From: an uncultured Oscillospiraceae bacterium
GTDB taxonomy: Bacteria; Bacillota; Clostridia; Oscillospirales; Acutalibacteraceae
Direction of reading: 5' to 3'
NCBI GenBank assembly: GCA_900540865.1
Contig: UQHH01000008.1
Location: forward strand, 6,400-70,399
DNA length: 64,000 nt
Shown: positions 59,387 through 64,000 of the stretch, piece by piece
Layout: each line of letters opens with the position of its first letter
Numbering within the stretch: the stretch's first letter is position 1
Notes under the pieces: generated by a model
Seen by the model: only the letters and a program-made list of their open reading frames with translations
What the model was told of the DNA's origin: nothing
Database searches by the model: none
Position numbers and translations under genes: made by a program

Positions 59387-60829
59387 ATGAAAATATATAA
59401 AAATAATAGCGATTTTATGGACGAAAAACCTCATGATAATTGTTATGATTGCTGCAATTGTGTATGCTGCCGAGGGCCGCAGGGCATACCTGGGCCGCAG
59501 GGCGCACCTGGACCACAAGGTGTCCCCGGACCACAGGGTGAACCTGGACCGCAGGGCGCACCCGGACCGCAGGGTGAACCTGGACCACAGGGCGCACCCG
59601 GACCGCAGGGCGCACCCGGACCGCAGGGTGAACCCGGACCGCAGGGTGTGCCCGGACCACAGGGTGAACCTGGACCGCAGGGCGTTCCTGGATTACAGGG
59701 TGAACCTGGACCGCAGGGCGCACCCGGACCACAGGGTGAACCTGGACCGCAGGGCGAACCCGGACCGCAGGGAGAGCAGGGGCCGCAAGGCGTACCTGGA
59801 CCGCAAGGTGAGCAAGGTCTACAAGGAGTACCCGGACCGCAGGGCGAATCTGGGCCGCAGGGCGAGCAGGGACTACAGGGAGTACCCGGGCCGCAGGGCA
59901 TACCCGGGCCGCAGGGCGAGCAGGGACTACAGGGAGTACCCGGACCGCAGGGCATACCCGGGCCACAGGGCGAGCAGGGACTACAGGGAGTACCCGGACC
60001 GCAGGGCATACCCGGGCCACAGGGCGAGCAGGGGCCACAGGGCGAACAGGGGCCACAAGGTGAACAGGGTCCACAGGGTGAGCAAGGACCACAAGGACTA
60101 CCCGGGCCGCAGGGCATACCCGGGCCACAGGGAGTACCTGGGCCACAAGGTGAACAAGGAGTACCCGGACCGCAGGGCGAACAGGGACCACAGGGTGAAC
60201 AGGGGCTACAGGGAATACCTGGACCACAAGGCGAGCAGGGACCGGAAGGCACCTTCAATCCAGGAGATGTTCTGTTTTATATAAATGGCAACGGCGGTCC
60301 AATACCTATCAGGTTCGGAGAGGATTTAAACTTTATATCCCCCAATTTAAATATTAATTTGTTCGACAATCCAGCAACTGTCGAAATCGACGGCAGGACA
60401 ACGCAAACAGTTTTCGGCGGTCTTTATTCCAACATTGTTCAATCGTTTGATTTTTCTGCCAGCGGCCAGGTTGAGCAGATACAGCTTAACAATTTTATGC
60501 CTTCTTTTGATGTTGGGACAAATCCAAACAGCCTGCAAGTTTTCATTCCAGGCGAATATGAAATCAATTATATGATTCGTATTGCTCCAGTCGAGACGCC
60601 AGACCAGACAATTTCAGCGGGAGTACGCCAGGACGGCAATTTTATTGATTCCACGTTGCAATATAGCACGCTTTCCACAACTGAAACCACAATCCTACAA
60701 GACAGTGTCATCGAATTTCTGAGCGGCCAGGTTGATTTGGCATTTTTATCTACTGGAGCCGCAGCATTTGATTTGACCACGCTTACAAACGCAACGCTTA
60801 CAATTAAACGAATTTCACCATTTCCATAA
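59387..60829 (+). CDS. Collagen-like protein (BclA-type, exosporium/spore surface)
   Basis: 480 residues from ATG 59387 (MKIYKNNSDFMDEKPHDN); GAGAGGA lies about 12 bases upstream, a little far. The N-terminus carries a Cys cluster (CYDCCNCVCCRG), then about 86 uninterrupted Gly-X-Y triplets (roughly residues 30-288), mostly GPQ alternating with GEP, GAP, GVP, GIP and GEQ. The last 190 residues are a beta-rich, TNF/C1q-like head (FNPGDVLFYINGNGG, TQTVFGGLYSN, SFDVGTNPNSLQVFIPGEYEINYMI), as in BclA of Bacillus and clostridial exosporium proteins. Such proteins form hair-like trimers. No signal peptide, as expected for a protein assembled on the spore within the mother cell; the Cys cluster may crosslink it to the coat. 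Confidence 0.9.
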   Translation: MKIYKNNSDFMDEKPHDNCYDCCNCVCCRGPQGIPGPQGAPGPQGVPGPQGEPGPQGAPGPQGEPGPQGAPGPQGAPGPQGEPGPQGVPGPQGEPGPQGVPGLQGEPGPQGAPGPQGEPGPQGEPGPQGEQGPQGVPGPQGEQGLQGVPGPQGESGPQGEQGLQGVPGPQGIPGPQGEQGLQGVPGPQGIPGPQGEQGLQGVPGPQGIPGPQGEQGPQGEQGPQGEQGPQGEQGPQGLPGPQGIPGPQGVPGPQGEQGVPGPQGEQGPQGEQGLQGIPGPQGEQGPEGTFNPGDVLFYINGNGGPIPIRFGEDLNFISPNLNINLFDNPATVEIDGRTTQTVFGGLYSNIVQSFDFSASGQVEQIQLNNFMPSFDVGTNPNSLQVFIPGEYEINYMIRIAPVETPDQTISAGVRQDGNFIDSTLQYSTLSTTETTILQDSVIEFLSGQVDLAFLSTGAAAFDLTTLTNATLTIKRISPFP

Positions 60830-60935
60830 AAAGTCTGGCTATATGAGACTAATAACAACAAAACCGAACCTCTATTAAACATCGTATGATTTAAAGACGT
60901 CAGCAGAATACAGATAATATGAACAAACCCTCTAA

Positions 60936-60974
60936 AAAGAAGCCGATTGCATTTAGCAATCGGCTTCTTTTAAT
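60936..60974 (+). terminator. Terminator of the collagen-like gene
   Basis: AAGAAGCCGATTGC and GCAATCGGCTTCTT form a 14-base perfect stem around ATTTA, followed by TTAATA. Bases 60975-61065 hold no gene. Confidence 0.88.
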
Positions 60975-61065
60975 ATGTAAGAGAGTAACAAATCGGATTG
61001 GCGTCTCTTATCCTTGCAGTTCTTTCTACCTAACAATTAAATTTTAATTGTTTCCAGTTCAATAA

Positions 61066-63987
61066 CTATTCAACACTCACAATTGTCGGCAGTAATTGGT
61101 TGTTCCTAGTCCCATTACCAATCTGACCAAAATCATTGTATCCCCAGGTATATACCGAGCCGTTGCTTCTTAATGCCATGTTATGGTAACTGCCTGTTGA
61201 CAGGGCTGCAATCCCGGTTAAACCGAAGGCCTGTACCGGAACCAGCCTATTCGTTTCAGTACCGTCGCCAAGCCTGCCCGCATTGTTATAGCCCCAGGCC
61301 CATACCGTTCCGTCACTTTTCAGCGCCGTGCTGTGAAGCTCGCCTGTTGAAATAGCGGTTACGCCGCTTAAATTCTGTACCTTTACAGGTGTAGTCCGTG
61401 TAGTTTGCGTTCCATCACCGAGTCTCCCGGCGCTGTTATAGCCCCAGGCCCATACGGTACCATCATTTTTCAGCGCCATGCTGTGGCGGTAGGTTGCGGA
61501 AACTGCTGTCATCCCGCTAAGGCCTGGTATTTGCGCGGGGGTAGACCGGCTTGTGGTGTTGCCATTGCCTAGCTGCCCGTTGATGTTATAGCCCCAGCTC
61601 CAGACTGTTCCATCCTCTTTTAAGGCCAGGCTATGGCGTTCTCCCCCCGCTATGGCGGAAACATTGCTCAGAGCTGTAATTTTAACCGGCCTCGTTTGGT
61701 CTGCAGTGCTGCCATTGCCCAGCTGCCCATCACTGTTGCAGCCCCAGGCCCATACGGTACCGTCGCCTTTTAACGCAAAGGTATGCCTGTAACCTGCTGA
61801 TACGGCAATGACATTATTTAGATTTGGTACCTGTGCCGGCGTGCTCCGGGCGGTGGTAGTACCGTCTCCAAGCTGCCCGTTGCCGTTATTTCCCCAGGTC
61901 CAGACCGTGCCGTCCCCTTTCAGCGCCACACTGTATGTATCGCCTGCCGAAACAGCAACAACGTTGGTTAACCCATTTATCTTTACCGGCGTGGTCCGGG
62001 TGGTAGTGGTACCATCTCCAAGCTGCCCGGAGGCATTGTAGCCCCAGCCCCAGACTGTCCCGTCGCTTTTCAGCACAAATGAATGCCGCCCGCCTGCGGC
62101 AACACCGCCTTCTTGCCAAACTGCATAAAGCGTTGTATCGACATTTTCAGTAAATGTTCCTCCTGGGTAATAGGTGGGGGTTGTTGCCTTAGGTGATACC
62201 GCCCAGCCCAGGAAGGTACAGCCCGCTTTAGTAGGGCTGGTTCCACTTAACCGTAATGTTTCATCTTTTGTTTTCCATTGAGAGTCCGGCGCGTTAAAGC
62301 CGCCATTGGCATTAAAGTTAATAGAATAGCCCGGTTCAAGCACATACGTTTTAGAAGTATCGCTGAAGGTTTCACGTGGTGTTTTTAGAGACAATACTTT
62401 GCCTGCAGCATTTTCTAACATAATTTTATTTACAGTAATTTCACCTGTTGACCTGGGGATATTACTGGAAACTGTAACAGAGATATTTTCGTAATCGCTG
62501 AGTTCATTTAAATTATAAGCAAAAACACCGTCTTCATATGTACTATTTGTGCTTTTCAGACCGCTGAACGTTCTTATACCTCTTGTAGCATTATAATTAG
62601 TTAAATACGGTGTAATGGTTTTATCTTCTTTGTCTGGTGAACTGCCTGTAAAAGAAACTTGGAAGCTACTGCGATTGTTGGTATTTACGTGAACAATAGC
62701 GGTTAATTCAGGCGCACTCGAAGGCAGCGCTTGGTATGTTATTAACTCGTTTTCGCCAGTAGAACCAAAGAAAGAAGTCCTATCTCCGTTTGTTTCCGGC
62801 AAAATAGAAGACTGTTTGTTTAATGCATCATACATAACCCAAATATAGCCGGAGCGTTGCCAGCCATCTCCATGTTGGTTTGCTACCTTAACAGCACCCT
62901 GCAACGTTTTATTGTTATATGTACAAATATAATCGTCATCATATCCTACAATAGCAACCTGATGCCACCACTTGCCGGTTTCCTTGGCGGCAACAACAGC
63001 ATCCTTGTTGTCTGCCCAAATCCATTTAAATGGTTCTGAACCTTCCGGCCAGCTTACTGTAACAGAAATCGGACGGCCATTATCAATATGATTTTTAATC
63101 ACATTGACAGAATTGGTTGTTTCGTGCTGTATCAATTCACCGCTATTTCCATAATTGGGGTCCAGCCGGTATTTGAGCGCATTTTTAGCCGTTGATTCTT
63201 CCACATTCCATGGATAATTGTATTCAACGTCACTTATCCCTGTTGGATACGGATCTTCTAGTAATGTAGCGCATCCATTTTCAGTTAGGATTTTATGTAT
63301 TTTATCATAGCCGCCAATACGGTTATAAACCCATTTCGGGGATAAACGCAATGGCTGTGCCAGATTATTCACCCGGGATACCATATAAGAGTAAATGGTA
63401 TGCACTCTTGAATAGGTAACACAAGAGTTTAATCCTGATTGATTACCGATGCCCGGAAAATAAACGTCATCGCTTAGGTCATTTGGTGTTTTTTCACCGT
63501 TATCTGTATCCAGCATAATATAATCAAAATTTGCCGCTCCGTCACCTGTGTCAATACGGATTACTATTTTGTTTTGCCCTTGATTCAAATTGACCGATTT
63601 ATATATAGTTTTCCATGATTCGCCCCATGTTCCGGTATAGCTAAAATTTAACTTTGCAGTTAATTCATTATTCACAGAGAGCGTCATTTTTTGGTTGTTG
63701 GCACCGCATGAATATCTGATGCCAAGGCAATATGTCCGTTTGGTTTGCGCGTTAACCGTAAAGGTTAAGCTATGTCCCACCTGGTTAAAATATGCAATCT
63801 GTCCTTTATCTGAACAGCCGCTACCACCGAGATACACCTGGCCGCCAACGCGCTGCGCATCTACGGCATAATATATATTTGAAGGTGTGCTTACAGCCGC
63901 AGATAAGCTGCTTCCTGGAAAAATCACAAAGCATGTTGCAAAAAAAGCAACGAGTGTAAGAAAAGATACCGCACGTTTAAGCTTCAT
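61066..63987 (-). CDS. Secreted multidomain protease: CBM-like, papain-like, InlB-type repeat and RCC1 repeats
   Basis: 973 residues, complete, GAGGG upstream of ATG. Signal peptide (1-30). A CBM6/35-like jelly-roll domain (about 35-160, IYYAVDAQRVGGQVYLGG, INKIVIRIDTGDGAANFDYIMLD). A papain-like C39/C1-type domain (about 170-425) with Cys in QSGLNSCVTYSRVH, His in WWHQVAIVGYDDD and Asn in VKVANQHGDGW. A beta-sandwich linker, then an InlB/Listeria-Bacteroides repeat (about 585-655, FLGWAVSPKAT ... TLYAVWQ). Finally seven RCC1 repeats (about 660-973; repeats of the type GxxHSxALKxDGTVWxWGYNxxGQLGDGTT), which would form a seven-bladed propeller. The propeller and CBM probably bind protein or glycan partners. 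No dockerin, no sortase motif. Substrate unknown. Its start is 13 bases from the window end, so any operon partner upstream is not visible. Confidence 0.9.
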   Translation of the reverse strand: MKLKRAVSFLTLVAFFATCFVIFPGSSLSAAVSTPSNIYYAVDAQRVGGQVYLGGSGCSDKGQIAYFNQVGHSLTFTVNAQTKRTYCLGIRYSCGANNQKMTLSVNNELTAKLNFSYTGTWGESWKTIYKSVNLNQGQNKIVIRIDTGDGAANFDYIMLDTDNGEKTPNDLSDDVYFPGIGNQSGLNSCVTYSRVHTIYSYMVSRVNNLAQPLRLSPKWVYNRIGGYDKIHKILTENGCATLLEDPYPTGISDVEYNYPWNVEESTAKNALKYRLDPNYGNSGELIQHETTNSVNVIKNHIDNGRPISVTVSWPEGSEPFKWIWADNKDAVVAAKETGKWWHQVAIVGYDDDYICTYNNKTLQGAVKVANQHGDGWQRSGYIWVMYDALNKQSSILPETNGDRTSFFGSTGENELITYQALPSSAPELTAIVHVNTNNRSSFQVSFTGSSPDKEDKTITPYLTNYNATRGIRTFSGLKSTNSTYEDGVFAYNLNELSDYENISVTVSSNIPRSTGEITVNKIMLENAAGKVLSLKTPRETFSDTSKTYVLEPGYSINFNANGGFNAPDSQWKTKDETLRLSGTSPTKAGCTFLGWAVSPKATTPTYYPGGTFTENVDTTLYAVWQEGGVAAGGRHSFVLKSDGTVWGWGYNASGQLGDGTTTTRTTPVKINGLTNVVAVSAGDTYSVALKGDGTVWTWGNNGNGQLGDGTTTARSTPAQVPNLNNVIAVSAGYRHTFALKGDGTVWAWGCNSDGQLGNGSTADQTRPVKITALSNVSAIAGGERHSLALKEDGTVWSWGYNINGQLGNGNTTSRSTPAQIPGLSGMTAVSATYRHSMALKNDGTVWAWGYNSAGRLGDGTQTTRTTPVKVQNLSGVTAISTGELHSTALKSDGTVWAWGYNNAGRLGDGTETNRLVPVQAFGLTGIAALSTGSYHNMALRSNGSVYTWGYNDFGQIGNGTRNNQLLPTIVSVE

Positions 63988-64000
63988 TTTGTTACCCTCA

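Noticed and set aside
59415..60258. Long open frames on both strands across the collagen repeat (up to about 280 residues, rich in Cys-Gly-Pro or Val-Arg-Pro)
   Set aside because: They are by-products of the 9-base Gly-X-Y repeat read in other frames. No ribosome sites, and composition follows the repeat exactly.
1..64000. CRISPR array, prophage, transposon, tRNA or rRNA
   Set aside because: No regularly spaced repeats apart from protein-coding ones, no transposase or integrase, and no cloverleaf or ribosomal RNA sequence was recognised.

Overview
The window looks like chromosomal DNA of a spore-forming, anaerobic, fibre- and starch-degrading Firmicute (Clostridia, probably Oscillospiraceae/Ruminococcaceae). 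Reasons: type I dockerin modules, Firmicute-style regulation (T-box, THF riboswitch, GAAC-N4-GTTC LexA boxes), spore-coat-like and exosporium-like proteins, and strong AGGAGG ribosome sites. No tRNA, rRNA, insertion sequence, CRISPR array or prophage was seen. Taxonomy is inference.

Layout. 0-3.5 kb: end of murC, an HtrA/DegP membrane protease, a ferritin. 3.6-7.9 kb: a dockerin-bearing papain-type protease and two tandem dockerin proteins. 8-13.6 kb: an SOS-controlled Y-family polymerase and two tandem secreted alpha-amylases with CBM26. 13.8-18.1 kb: a lipoprotein, a P-loop kinase-like protein coupled to pgeF, an SOS-controlled mini-operon with a sigma-region-4-like protein, and a folate ECF transporter subunit behind a THF riboswitch. 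18.3-25.2 kb: a complete tryptophan operon trpEGDCFBA behind a Trp-specific T-box. 25.2-31.8 kb: cyclophilin, acetyltransferase, a PAS-GAF-GGDEF-EAL protein, spore-coat-like small proteins, and a minimal NHEJ pair (Ku plus a stand-alone LigD-type ligase). 32-41.8 kb: a sugar ABC transporter, a GH1 6-phospho-beta-glucosidase-like enzyme, two VOC proteins and a ROK kinase, divergent from an AraC regulator. 42-43.6 kb: two HD-GYP-type proteins and a coiled-coil peptide.

43.8-58.8 kb is the most unusual part. All genes are on the minus strand: a LytTR regulator with Glu at the phospho-acceptor position, a membrane protein with Cys-pair repeats, a small membrane protein, a SipW-type signal peptidase, four large paralogous secreted proteins sharing the N-terminal motif (T)(F/Y)AWNNYRQHKTND, and a CnaB/pilin-like wall protein with the same kind of N-terminus. 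A candidate LytTR double site (9-bp repeats 12 bp apart) lies just upstream of a possible sipW promoter. Three paralogs end in a conserved scaffold whose inside is far more divergent than the rest of the protein, and one carries a 324-bp in-frame tandem duplication. I read this as a SipW-dependent (TasA/BsaA-like) extracellular fibre or matrix system with diversified tips.

59-64 kb: a collagen-like BclA-type protein, and a secreted protease fusing a CBM-like domain, papain-like domain, InlB-type repeat and seven RCC1 repeats.

All calls rest on reading motifs by eye; no database search was run. Starts were moved from the longest frame to the best ribosome site where the sequence supported it.
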